From an uncultured Elusimicrobiales bacterium (lineage in GTDB: Bacteria > Elusimicrobiota > Elusimicrobia > Elusimicrobiales > Elusimicrobiaceae), in NCBI GenBank assembly GCA_944324695.1, contig CALUXH010000078.1, positions 1 through 40,100 of the forward strand: DNA of 40,100 nucleotides, given 5' to 3'. The number at the start of each line of letters is the position of its first letter. The stretch's first letter is position 1. A program made the position numbers and the translations under genes. The notes below the pieces were generated by a model. It ran no database searches. It saw only the letters and a program-made list of their open reading frames with translations, and had not been told where the DNA came from. This document shows, piece by piece, positions 25,197 to 32,790 of the stretch.

Positions 25197-25736
25197 TTAA
25201 GGCAAGTCATAAACACGGTTATTATTGGCAGTTCCCGTCAGTTTCCCGCCCAAAGACAGACAAACTTTATTAGCCAGGGAGGAGGTGTCGGCGGCCAAGC
25301 AGCGGCGCTGCCCGGTGCGGGGATTATCCGAATAAATTAAAATATTGCCCATATTGCAATATGCCGTAGCAACGGGGGATCCGTCCGAATTTTTCTGATC
25401 GCTCAGCCAGCAGCTGTAATTGCCCACCATGCACCGGCGGCCGTTGCTTAAAATGCTTTCGCAGCCCATATCCACATCCAACGTTTCAAAATCCGTGGCA
25501 TATTTTCCGTTGGCCATATAATAACGCTGGCTGGCCTGTTTCATGGCCGTCACCGTTACGATCATCTGCGTAACGCGGGATTTCATCACCGCCACCTGAT
25601 ACTGCGGCACGGCAATGGCGGCCAATATACCGATAATCAAAACCACCACCAAAAGCTCTATGAGCGTAAAACCTCTTAAAACGCTTTTAGCGGGGTTTTT
25701 GCCGCGGGGGGTCATTTTTTGATAAATTTTGCCCAT
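25197..25736 (-). CDS. Type IV pilin/pseudopilin-like protein (pilin 5)
   Basis: A 179-residue prepilin-like protein. The 22-residue leader MGKIYQK...SVLRG|FTLIE has Gly at -1. The helix [31 protein letters not shown] is followed by YYMANGKYATDFETLDVDMG. Several cysteines follow (CESI, RRCMVGNYSCW, AYCNMG, RRCLAAD), then the family C-terminal VCLSLGGKLTG. It is divergent from the secreted-protein gene at 25847. Its promoter has 13 rather than 12 T residues, the only length variant seen in the window. Confidence 0.87.
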   Translation of the reverse strand: MGKIYQKMTPRGKNPAKSVLRGFTLIELLVVVLIIGILAAIAVPQYQVAVMKSRVTQMIVTVTAMKQASQRYYMANGKYATDFETLDVDMGCESILSNGRRCMVGNYSCWLSDQKNSDGSPVATAYCNMGNILIYSDNPRTGQRRCLAADTSSLANKVCLSLGGKLTGTANNNRVYDLP

Positions 25737-25771
25737 ACGCAAAATTTATCAAAAAAAAAAAAACAATGCAA
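25715..25771 (-). promoter_or_regulatory. Pilin promoter with T13 spacer and start-codon palindrome (copy 3)
   Basis: -35 TTGCAT (25766-25771), 17-bp spacer with T13 (25751-25763), -10 TAAATT (25743-25748), six bases, ATG (25734-25736). Palindrome core 25721-25750 with one mismatch next to the loop. Confidence 0.6.
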
Positions 25772-25833
25772 GGCATTTTAAAAACGCCTGCAAAAAACTC
25801 AAACCTCTTTGCCTGTTTTATCCTTGAAAATGC

Positions 25834-25839
25834 TAGACT
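25834..25839 (+). promoter_or_regulatory. Extended -10 box of the secreted-protein gene
   Basis: TAGACT preceded by TGC, seven bases before the ATG at 25847; no Shine-Dalgarno. Confidence 0.4.
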
Positions 25840-25846
25840 GATTATT

Positions 25847-26635
25847 ATGAAAACATTTTTGTTAGCTGCGGCCCTCCTTCTGCCGGCGGCGCCGCAAGCC
25901 TGGGCACAGGACGAAATTGTTATAGAAATGACGGGCGACGCTTCCGCCGCGCCCGCCGTCCCTACCATGTGGGACTACAATGCCGTGCAGCTCACCCGCC
26001 GTCTGCGCGGCAAAACACGCGAGCAGGTTTTATATGACGCACCCGTCGTATCGGATAAAGACCGCATCGTGCGCGCAGGCGGCAAAGAATATGCCCTGGT
26101 GGAGTATTACAGCGGGGGTGAATTCCGCAAATTCCTTTTTAAAGCCGAGAGCCCGCAAACCTTCGTGGCGGCCGCGGCTACCGCCGCCGACGTGCTGGCC
26201 GTAAATAAAAAATACGGCCTAAACATCGGATTGCCGCGCAAGGCGTTTGAAAATTTTTACGAGGGGCAAATTTCCGCGGAAGGGGAAGGCGTTCTGCCGC
26301 AAAGCGCCCGGCTGTACAAATTGTTCTACCGGGACATAAACACCCCCTCCCCCTTCAACCGCTGGTTCCTTTTTGAAAAAGACGAACTGACGCGCACCTT
26401 TGAAACGGAAGCGGATAAAAACGCCTATCTGGATAAACTGCAAAAACAAAACGAAGCGGCCGTTGAAGCAAGGCGTCAGGCTCAGGAAAAGACCGCTTCA
26501 GGCACACAAAATCAAAAGCGGACGGTGCGCAAAGCGCTTATTTCCGGGGGAACGTCCTGGGACCAGGCCAACCTGCCGCGCGTAGTCAACCCCCGCCTTA
26601 TTCCCACTCCCACGCTGAAAAAATCATCGGATTGA
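25847..26635 (+). CDS. Secreted protein of unknown function
   Basis: A 262-residue protein I do not recognise. Residues 1-20 form a clear Sec signal peptide with cleavage after AWA (AWA|QDE). The mature part has a region of mixed strands (about 45-170, e.g. KEYALVEYYSGGEFRKFLFKAESPQTFVAAAATAADVLAVNKKYGLNIG). A charged helix (about 180-225) and a basic, Pro-rich C-terminus follow. I chose ATG 25847 because the upstream in-frame ATG at 25766 lies within the pilin 5 promoter, while this one directly begins the signal peptide and has a -10 box seven bases upstream. It is the head of a rightward run with the cardiolipin synthase 80 bases on. Confidence 0.7.
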   Translation: MKTFLLAAALLLPAAPQAWAQDEIVIEMTGDASAAPAVPTMWDYNAVQLTRRLRGKTREQVLYDAPVVSDKDRIVRAGGKEYALVEYYSGGEFRKFLFKAESPQTFVAAAATAADVLAVNKKYGLNIGLPRKAFENFYEGQISAEGEGVLPQSARLYKLFYRDINTPSPFNRWFLFEKDELTRTFETEADKNAYLDKLQKQNEAAVEARRQAQEKTASGTQNQKRTVRKALISGGTSWDQANLPRVVNPRLIPTPTLKKSSD

Positions 26636-26681
26636 CAAAACACGCCGCATTTCTAACCCCAAAAAACCGGACATGATTTTC

Positions 26682-26712
26682 TATAATTAATCTAAAGTAA
26701 AGGAAAGGGGGT
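26682..26712 (+). promoter_or_regulatory. -10 box and Shine-Dalgarno of the cardiolipin synthase gene
   Basis: TATAAT (26682-26687) followed by a leader of about 23 nt with GGAAAGGGGG just before the ATG at 26716. An ordinary leadered gene, in contrast to its neighbours. Confidence 0.45.
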
Positions 26713-26715
26713 TGT

Positions 26716-28149
26716 ATGGACTGGTTTTCTTCACTGACTATAGCAGGGGTTCTGTGGCTGGCTTTGCAGGCCGTAGTAACCGCCCATATCATTTTGCATA
26801 AAGACGACGTCCCCAGCGCCATCGGCTGGACGGGGCTGGTATGGCTGGCCCCCGTAATCGGCAGCCTTGCATACATCATCCTGGGCATTAACCGCGTACG
26901 GCGCAAAGCGCTGCGCCTGCACAACGGCGGAGCGGACATTTTTACGCTGACGGGCAAAACCGCCGAAGAAATAGAAAAAGAAGTTCCCGCTTCCCTCTTG
27001 CAATTGCTGCGCCTGGGATATAAAGTGCACCCACAACATTTGGCGTTGGGCAATTCCGTCAGAGCGCTGATTAACGGAGACGAAGCCTATCCGCAAATGT
27101 GCGCCGCCATCGCAAAAGCCAAAAAACAGGTGCTCATCGCCAGTTACATTTTCAATAATGACAAAGCCGGCAAAATGTTTCTCCCCTCTTTAAAACAAGC
27201 CGTCAAAAACGGGGCGCAGGTGCGCATGCTCATTGACGGAGTGGGACTTAATTACAGCCGGCCCAACATTGCCGCGGCCGTCAAAAAAACCAAAGGCGTA
27301 CAGTTTTCCGTTTTTCTGCCCAGCAAAAGCCCGGTGAATTTGCCCTTTGTCAATTTGCGCAATCACCGCAAAATGATGATTATTGACGGGGAGACGGCCT
27401 TCTTCGGCGGGATGAATGTGGCCGAAGGAAACCTGGTGGCAGAAAGCCCTAAAGACCCCATACAAGACGTAACTTTTGAAGTAAAAGGCCCAATCATCAA
27501 CCAAATGATACGCCTGTTTGAAGAGGACTGGATTTTCTCCGGCAAAAAGCCCTTCATGCCCGCCTCGGCGCGCAGTTCCAAAGGGGAGGCCGCACCGGGC
27601 CAAACGCCAGCCCGCATTATCCCCGACGGACCGGACGGAGACTACGGTAAAATAGAACGCCTGTGCCTGGGCGCGCTGGCCTGCGCACAAAAAACCGTCA
27701 GCATCGTTACCCCGTATTTCCTGCCGGAGAACGAAATGCTTTCCGCTCTGGAAACGGCCGCCATGCGCGGGGTGGACGTGGAAATCATTCTGCCGCAGAA
27801 AAGCAACATCTTCGGCATGGACTGGGCCATGCAGGCCAATTTCCGCCGTCTGCTTTCCAAAGGCGTAAAAATTTACCGCGCCGCGCCCCCGTTTGACCAC
27901 AGCAAACTGTTCTTGGTAGATGAAGTATGGCTGTTCGCGGGCTCGGCCAATTGGGACGTACGCAGTTTTAAACTCAATTTTGAAAGCAATATGGAATGCT
28001 TTGACCCGGCGCTGGCCAAACAGGTGCGCCAAATCATAGAACACAAAAAACAAAGCTCCGTACGCGTGCCGTATGAAAAACACCTGCGGCCGCCACTTTT
28101 GCGCACACTGCGCAACAATGCTTTCAGACTGCTGACGCCGTATTATTAA
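26716..28149 (+). CDS. cls: Cardiolipin synthase (phospholipase D family)
   Basis: A 477-residue membrane enzyme condensing phosphatidylglycerol to cardiolipin. Two N-terminal transmembrane segments (about 7-27 and 36-57) precede two HKD catalytic motifs: H217-x-K219-x4-D224 (HRKMMIID) and H395-x-K397-x4-D402 (HSKLFLVD). The flanking segments MLIDGVGLNYSRP, FFGGMNVAEG and IVTPYFLPENEML are typical of ClsA. The last 10 residues are basic. The EEP-family gene begins two bases after its stop, so they are translationally linked. Confidence 0.93.
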   Translation: MDWFSSLTIAGVLWLALQAVVTAHIILHKDDVPSAIGWTGLVWLAPVIGSLAYIILGINRVRRKALRLHNGGADIFTLTGKTAEEIEKEVPASLLQLLRLGYKVHPQHLALGNSVRALINGDEAYPQMCAAIAKAKKQVLIASYIFNNDKAGKMFLPSLKQAVKNGAQVRMLIDGVGLNYSRPNIAAAVKKTKGVQFSVFLPSKSPVNLPFVNLRNHRKMMIIDGETAFFGGMNVAEGNLVAESPKDPIQDVTFEVKGPIINQMIRLFEEDWIFSGKKPFMPASARSSKGEAAPGQTPARIIPDGPDGDYGKIERLCLGALACAQKTVSIVTPYFLPENEMLSALETAAMRGVDVEIILPQKSNIFGMDWAMQANFRRLLSKGVKIYRAAPPFDHSKLFLVDEVWLFAGSANWDVRSFKLNFESNMECFDPALAKQVRQIIEHKKQSSVRVPYEKHLRPPLLRTLRNNAFRLLTPYY

Positions 28150-28151
28150 CT

Positions 28152-28892
28152 ATGAAAAACCCGCTCCTGCCCGACACCCCGCTTATCAATACCGGCCCTG
28201 CCCCTTCCCTGGGGCGTCTGCCGCGCACGTTCCGCCTGGCCGTGTGGAACTGGCACAAATGCAAACATGCAGACTGGAAACGGGATTTTTTAAACCTGTG
28301 CGCGCACAGTGATTTATTCCTGGCGCAGGAAGCGAGACTGAGCCCCGCCTGCGCCGAGGCCGTCAGCCAAAGCGGACTGAACTGGAACGCCGCCATCAGT
28401 TTCCTCTCCCCGCGCGCCAGAATTCCCACCGGCATAGCCGCCGGCTGCCGCGCCCCCGCCACAGACATTGTATTTAACGCCAGCGTATGCGAACCGTTGC
28501 TGCATATACCCAAAATGACCATGCGGCTGCTGTACCCGCTGGAAAACACGCGCCTGTTGGTTATCAATTTGCACGCCATTAATTTCACGGGTATAGGGCC
28601 TTTTAAACGCACCCTGCAAAACGCTTCCGATCTGCTGGCCCGCTTTGACGGCCCCGTAATTGTGGCGGGCGATTTTAACGTTTGGAGCCGAAAGCGGCAT
28701 GAAGAACTGATCTTGACGGCGCAAAAGCTGGGCCTGCGGGAAATTACCTTTGCCCCCGACCTGCGCACGCGGTACTTCCGGCGTACGGTGGACTATATTT
28801 TTGTGCGCGGGCTGGAAGCGGTGGAATCTTCGGTGCCGGCCATAGACTCTTCCGACCACCGCCCGCTTACCGCCGTCCTGCGCCTGACCTGA
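28152..28892 (+). CDS. Endonuclease/exonuclease/phosphatase (EEP) family hydrolase
   Basis: A 246-residue EEP-fold hydrolase. Visible motifs: VWNWHKCK (first strand), FLAQEARLS (metal-binding Glu), VIVAGDFNVWSRKRHEEL (catalytic Asp/Asn), and RTVDYIFVRGLEAVES with the terminal SSDHRPLTAVLRL (catalytic Asp-His). This matches the YafD-like small EEP subgroup that acts on nucleic acids or phospholipids. No signal peptide is seen. Because it is coupled to cardiolipin synthase, a lipid phosphodiester substrate is possible but unproven. Confidence 0.85.
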   Translation: MKNPLLPDTPLINTGPAPSLGRLPRTFRLAVWNWHKCKHADWKRDFLNLCAHSDLFLAQEARLSPACAEAVSQSGLNWNAAISFLSPRARIPTGIAAGCRAPATDIVFNASVCEPLLHIPKMTMRLLYPLENTRLLVINLHAINFTGIGPFKRTLQNASDLLARFDGPVIVAGDFNVWSRKRHEELILTAQKLGLREITFAPDLRTRYFRRTVDYIFVRGLEAVESSVPAIDSSDHRPLTAVLRLT

Positions 28893-28910
28893 CCGGCGGC
28901 CAAACAGCTC

Positions 28911-28960
28911 AAATTTACAAAATTGTTTGCGTCCGAAAACCCGGCAACTGAAGAAGCCGT
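28911..28960 (+). repeat. Dispersed 50-bp intergenic repeat, copy 2
   Basis: Ungapped match (about 41/50) to 2361-2410 on the same strand. It lies between the EEP gene stop and the -10 box of the hydrogenase gene. Confidence 0.65.
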
Positions 28961-28977
28961 TACATTACCCAATATGG

Positions 28978-28983
28978 TAAAAT
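28978..28983 (+). promoter_or_regulatory. Extended -10 box of the hydrogenase gene
   Basis: TAAAAT preceded by TGG, nine bases before the ATG at 28993. The predicted leader is only about 0-3 nt, with no Shine-Dalgarno. Confidence 0.4.
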
Positions 28984-28992
28984 GTAATTAAT

Positions 28993-30453
28993 ATGAACGA
29001 CAATAAAGCCATCAGTTTTAAACGCCAAGCCCTTCGCAAAGTCATTGAAACATTTGACAAGGGCACGCTGGAAACCGCGGCTTACCGCATTCCTTATGAC
29101 GTCATCCCGCGCGACGCCAAGCTGGACGTGCGTTGCTGTGTCTATAAGGAACGCGCCGTATTCCGCGCCCGCACGCTGGCCGCTTTGGGCTGCTCCGTGG
29201 AGCAGGACGACGAAGCCACTTCCCTCAATGATTACGCCAAACAGGCCCTTTTGCGCAAAGACACCCCCGAAGTACCGCTGACCGTTTTGGACATTGCCTG
29301 CAAAGGCTGCGTAAAAGCCCGCCACATCGTTACCGAGGCCTGCCAGGGCTGTCTGGCCCGCGCCTGCGAAACCGCCTGCAAATTCGGCGCGGTAAAAGTG
29401 GTCAACGGCAGAAGCCACATTGACCCCGACAAGTGCAAAAACTGCGGCCAGTGCAAAGCCGCCTGCCCCTACAACGCCATTACCTACGTACCCGTCCCGT
29501 GCGAGCAGGCCTGCCCCGTGGACGCCATACACAAAGGGGAAAACGGCTTCGCGCAGATTGATTTTGACAAATGCATCTCCTGCGGACACTGCATGGACGC
29601 CTGCCCGTTCGGCGCCATTATGGAGCGCAGCCAGCTCATTGACATTTTAAGCGCCATGAAAAGCACGCGCAAAGTCTGCGCCGTGGTGGCCCCGTCCGTT
29701 GTGGGCCAGTTTAACGCCACCCTGCCGCAGCTGCTGACGGCCGTTAAAAAAGCCGGTTTTGACAAAGTAACCGAAGTGGCCGAAGGAGCCGACGTCACCA
29801 CGCGCAACGAGGCCAAAGAACTCATTGAACGGCTGGAACGCGGCGACAAGTTTATGACCACCTCCTGCTGTTCCGCCTGGATACAGGCCGTGCGCAAACA
29901 TTTGCCCGCTTTGCAGAAATATGTGTCCGATACGCACACGCCGATGTCCTACATTGCCGAGATTGAAAAGAAAAACGGTTATGAAGTGGTGTTTATCGGA
30001 CCCTGCGTTTCCAAACGCGTGGAAGGACGCGAGGACCCCAATGTGGACTATGTGATGACTTACGAAGAACTGGGCGCCCTGCTGGACGCGCGCGGCATCA
30101 ACCCCGCCGAATGCGAAGAAACCCCGCTGGACCCCAAAGTATCCGGTGAAGGTCGCTATTACGGCGTTACCGGCGGCGTGGCCAAAGCCGTGGAAACAGC
30201 CGTCAACGGACACCGTCCCGTTAAAATGATGACTATTAACGGCCTGGACAAAAAGTCCATGCTGATGCTCAACGCCTACGCCAAAGGCGTGGGTGATTTC
30301 CAACTGTTGGAAGTGATGAGCTGCAAAGGCGGCTGCATCGGCGGGCCGTGCACATTATGCAGCCAGGCCAAGGTGATTAAACCCATCAAAGACCTGGTGG
30401 ATGCCAGCCCGCATATAGCCCCCGTCTTCGACAAACAAAAAGAAAACAAATAA
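28993..30453 (+). CDS. Monomeric [FeFe]-hydrogenase, group B-like
   Basis: A 486-residue iron hydrogenase. The H-cluster motifs are L1 TSCCSAW (290-296), L2 GPCVSKRVE (336-344) and L3 EVMSCKGGCIGGPC (440-453). All four H-cluster cysteines (C292, C338, C444, C448) are present. L1 has Ser for the usual Pro and L2 has Gly for Met, as in group B rather than the classic group A enzymes. The N-terminus has many cysteines: C103/C106/C117/C120/C125/C129, a 4Fe-4S set at C148-C158, C170/C174 and another 4Fe-4S set at C194-C204. The protein would interconvert protons and H2 using ferredoxin; no partner subunits or maturases are nearby. Confidence 0.9.
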   Translation: MNDNKAISFKRQALRKVIETFDKGTLETAAYRIPYDVIPRDAKLDVRCCVYKERAVFRARTLAALGCSVEQDDEATSLNDYAKQALLRKDTPEVPLTVLDIACKGCVKARHIVTEACQGCLARACETACKFGAVKVVNGRSHIDPDKCKNCGQCKAACPYNAITYVPVPCEQACPVDAIHKGENGFAQIDFDKCISCGHCMDACPFGAIMERSQLIDILSAMKSTRKVCAVVAPSVVGQFNATLPQLLTAVKKAGFDKVTEVAEGADVTTRNEAKELIERLERGDKFMTTSCCSAWIQAVRKHLPALQKYVSDTHTPMSYIAEIEKKNGYEVVFIGPCVSKRVEGREDPNVDYVMTYEELGALLDARGINPAECEETPLDPKVSGEGRYYGVTGGVAKAVETAVNGHRPVKMMTINGLDKKSMLMLNAYAKGVGDFQLLEVMSCKGGCIGGPCTLCSQAKVIKPIKDLVDASPHIAPVFDKQKENK

Positions 30454-30460
30454 GTTTAAA

Positions 30461-30491
30461 AAAGGCCCCGCTTAAAGCGGGGCCTTTTTCA
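30461..30491 (+). terminator. Intrinsic terminator of the hydrogenase gene
   Basis: Stem AAAGGCCCCGC / GCGGGGCCTTT with a 5-nt loop and T run, 8 bases after the stop. The symmetric A/T flanks let it serve the convergent pilin transcript too. Confidence 0.88.
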
Positions 30492-30502
30492 TAGAGAAAA
30501 AC

Positions 30503-31177
30503 TTAGTTTAGCGCATACCCGCTACACACCCCGCCTATAGCATTGACGCAACTCTGCCATTGGCCTGCTACGCTGGTATCCAGGACGCCGCCCATACTTT
30601 TGCAGGCCTTAACTGCCGCTTTATTTGTATATACTGCCAGGCAATATATTTTCCCCGGCAGCTTGGAATGATCAAAATACATCGCATAACCTACTTTCCC
30701 TTTTTTGTCCAATCCTTGTACATATACCCTCATACCGTCTGCAGAGTCAGCCAAAACAAAACCATAACGTTGGTCGCCGCAGACGGCGCCTCTATTGTCT
30801 CTGTTTATTACACAATTGCCCGGCAGGGAGACACCCAGACTTCCCATTACGTCTGCCATCGTATAAAACGGATAATGCCCGTGGGTCAGATAATACATCT
30901 CCGCTCCTTCCTTCAGATTTTTAACGATGGGCATCAGGGTGGCCAGGCGGCTTTTGGCCACGGCGGTCTGATACTGCGGAAGTGCAATAGCCGCCAATAT
31001 GCCGATAATTAAGACGACTACAAGAAGTTCTATCAGCGTAAAACCGGCCCGCTTGAAAGAAAGAGGATGAGATTCTGAGTAAAAACTCCTCAGAATGACA
31101 TGGTAAATAAAACCGCCTAAAACGCTTTTAAAACGGTTTTTATATTGCAGATACATTTTTTGATAAATTTTGCTCAT
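30503..31177 (-). CDS. Type IV pilin/pseudopilin-like protein with long leader (pilin 6)
   Basis: A 224-residue prepilin-like protein. The 45-residue leader is the common 22-residue MSKIYQK...SVLGG unit plus a 22-residue insertion ending KRAG|FTLIE. The helix [32 protein letters not shown] follows, then YYLTHGHYPFYTMADVMGSLGVSLPG. Cysteines are paired in the C-terminal half, with the family-type ACKSMGGVLDTS. It is convergent with the hydrogenase gene and shares its terminator. The ATG at 31177 lies in the promoter palindrome. Confidence 0.86.
   Translation of the reverse strand: MSKIYQKMYLQYKNRFKSVLGGFIYHVILRSFYSESHPLSFKRAGFTLIELLVVVLIIGILAAIALPQYQTAVAKSRLATLMPIVKNLKEGAEMYYLTHGHYPFYTMADVMGSLGVSLPGNCVINRDNRGAVCGDQRYGFVLADSADGMRVYVQGLDKKGKVGYAMYFDHSKLPGKIYCLAVYTNKAAVKACKSMGGVLDTSVAGQWQSCVNAIGGVCSGYALN
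31043..31108 (-). repeat. 66-bp in-frame insertion in pilin leader (copy B) with palindrome
   Basis: Codons 24-45 of pilin 6. It contains an 8-bp inverted repeat ATTCTGAG/CTCAGAAT (31072-31079 and 31089-31096, 9-nt loop). Same length and position as the insertion at 1382-1447, with the shared peptide core SHPL. Confidence 0.6.
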
Positions 31178-31211
31178 ATGCAAAATTTATCAAAAAAAAA
31201 AAACAATGCAA
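31156..31211 (-). promoter_or_regulatory. Pilin promoter with T12 spacer and start-codon palindrome (copy 4)
   Basis: -35 TTGCAT (31206-31211), 16-bp spacer with T12 (31192-31203), -10 TAAATT (31184-31189), six bases, ATG (31175-31177). Palindrome arms of 12 bp (31162-31191) with a 6-nt loop containing the ATG. Confidence 0.6.
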
Positions 31212-31374
31212 GACCTTTTAAACAAAGCGGCGCAGCTTTTTCTTAAAAACAAGCCCGGCGCGCACTTTTGCCCCAAACGCCTGACGGAGAGGCCGCCCTG
31301 CAGAACAATGAATGCTTCCAAGAGAGACATCGGACCAGCGCATAAAACCCGGCTGCTCCCCATCTCTTTTTTAT

Positions 31375-31380
31375 TATAAT
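31375..31380 (+). promoter_or_regulatory. -10 box of phoH
   Basis: Consensus TATAAT seven bases before the ATG at 31388; the predicted mRNA is leaderless. The preceding 31212-31374 stretch shows no convincing gene. Confidence 0.5.
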
Positions 31381-31387
31381 TTAAGGG

Positions 31388-32332
31388 ATGATTAAAAAGA
31401 TTTTTTTGCGCGATCAGGATGAAATCCTGCTGGCTTTGGGGGTGCAGGACCGCAAACTGCGCGCATTGGAAAAAGAATTTAAAATTGACGCCACCGTTAA
31501 ATATAACGAGGACGGGCAGGGAGCGGAACTGTCTTTAAAAGGGACGCATTCGCGCCTGGACAAGGCTTTGGCCCGGCTGAAAAAAATTTTGGAAATGTCG
31601 GCCAAAATGAAAACCGAAGAGCCGGAGCGCGACCGCGTGCCTTTTAAAGACAATATCATTTTCCGCCCGGAGCACGCCCGCCCGGTGGAAGCGCGTACCG
31701 AAAATCAAAAGAAATACATAGAAGCCGTTTTTGACAATGACCTGGTCGTATCCGTCGGCCCCGCCGGCACGGGCAAAACATTTTTGGCCTGCGCGTGCGC
31801 GCTGCGCGCGCTGGAGCTGGGCATGGTGGAACGCATCATCGTCACGCGCCCCATTGTGGAAGCCGGCGAAAAACTGGGGTTCCTGCCCGGGGACATCAAC
31901 GAAAAAACCGACCCGTACCTGCGGCCCATTTATGACGCGTTTTACGCCATGCTGGGCGTGGAACGTTTCCGCGCTTTAAAATACGGCAACGTACTGGAAA
32001 TCGCTCCGCTGGCTTATATGCGCGGGCGTACGCTGGAAAAGGCTTTTATTATTTTGGACGAAGCCCAAAACACCCTGCCGGCGCAAATGAAAATGTTTTT
32101 AACGCGCATGGGCGTTAATTCCAAAATGGTGGTCAACGGGGATTTAACACAAATCGACCTGCCGCAAAAAAGCCAAAGCGCGCTTTTGCAGCTGCCCAAA
32201 ATTTTAAAGGGCGTGCCCGGCGTGGCGTTTGCCGACTTCGGCCCCGAGGACGTCGTGCGTCACCCGCTGGTCAAAAATATTTTGCATGCATACGACAAAT
32301 GGGAAAAGAAAACCCAAAAAGCGGCCAAATGA
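31388..32332 (+). CDS. phoH: PhoH-like ATPase
   Basis: A 314-residue PhoH/PhoL-type P-loop protein. An N-terminal KH-like region (about 10-70) is followed by GPAGTGKT (Walker A, 124-131), RPIVEAGEKLGFLPGDINEKTDPYLRPIYDAF, and FIILDEAQNTLPAQMKMFLTRMG (Walker B). VVNGDLTQIDLP completes the signature. It is linked to RNA metabolism in other bacteria, and its neighbour here is ybeY, a very common pairing. The two genes overlap by ATGA. Confidence 0.94.
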   Translation: MIKKIFLRDQDEILLALGVQDRKLRALEKEFKIDATVKYNEDGQGAELSLKGTHSRLDKALARLKKILEMSAKMKTEEPERDRVPFKDNIIFRPEHARPVEARTENQKKYIEAVFDNDLVVSVGPAGTGKTFLACACALRALELGMVERIIVTRPIVEAGEKLGFLPGDINEKTDPYLRPIYDAFYAMLGVERFRALKYGNVLEIAPLAYMRGRTLEKAFIILDEAQNTLPAQMKMFLTRMGVNSKMVVNGDLTQIDLPQKSQSALLQLPKILKGVPGVAFADFGPEDVVRHPLVKNILHAYDKWEKKTQKAAK

Positions 32333-32778
32333 AAACAAATATTTTCTATCAAACCGACGTGCCCAAACACCTGCGCCGGACAGGGCTTTTTAAAAAGGCC
32401 TGTCTGGAAGCCTTAAAACCCTGCGCCAAAGAAAATGCGGAAGTAAACATCATTTTTGTAGACGAAAAGGAAATCCTGCGCGTAAATCAAACCTACTTAA
32501 ACCATCATTATGTAACGGACGTTATTTCCTTTAACCATCCGCGGCCGCCTTTTGACATCGGCGCCCCGTGGGCTTTTGGGGACGTCTATGTCTGCTACCA
32601 AGTGGCGCGCAAAAACGCGCCGCTGTTTAAACACACTTATCTGCAGGAAATGATGATGTACGCCGTACACGGCTGCCTGCATTTAACGGGCATGGACGAC
32701 CACGCCCCCCAAGACCGCGCCGAAATGGACCGCCGTGCCGAAAAGATTATTAAACTAACATTTAAAAAAACCGCCTAA
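32329..32778 (+). CDS. ybeY: Endoribonuclease / rRNA maturation factor YbeY
   Basis: A 149-residue UPF0054 metalloprotein involved in 16S rRNA 3' maturation and ribosome quality control. The zinc motif is H114-x3-H118 with a third His at H125 (HGCLHLTGMDDH), one residue longer than the usual HGxLHLxGYDH. TDVISFNHP and FGDVYVCYQVARKNA are typical. I chose ATG 32329 because it overlaps the phoH stop (ATGA) and gives the normal family length; an in-frame ATG at 32299 lies deeper in phoH. Its stop codon is embedded in the loop of the terminator hairpin. Confidence 0.94.
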   Translation: MKTNIFYQTDVPKHLRRTGLFKKACLEALKPCAKENAEVNIIFVDEKEILRVNQTYLNHHYVTDVISFNHPRPPFDIGAPWAFGDVYVCYQVARKNAPLFKHTYLQEMMMYAVHGCLHLTGMDDHAPQDRAEMDRRAEKIIKLTFKKTA

Positions 32779-32790
32779 AAGGCGGTTTTT
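32766..32790. terminator. Bidirectional terminator between ybeY and pilin 7
   Basis: Stem CCGCC/GGCGG with loop TAAAA, extended by A5/T5 on both sides. It begins inside the last codons of ybeY, and also ends the pilin transcript from the other strand. Confidence 0.8.

Noticed and set aside
31206-31379. A small rightward ORF between pilin 6 and phoH
   Set aside because: Its start is part of the palindrome/A tract and the product is compositionally odd with no family resemblance.
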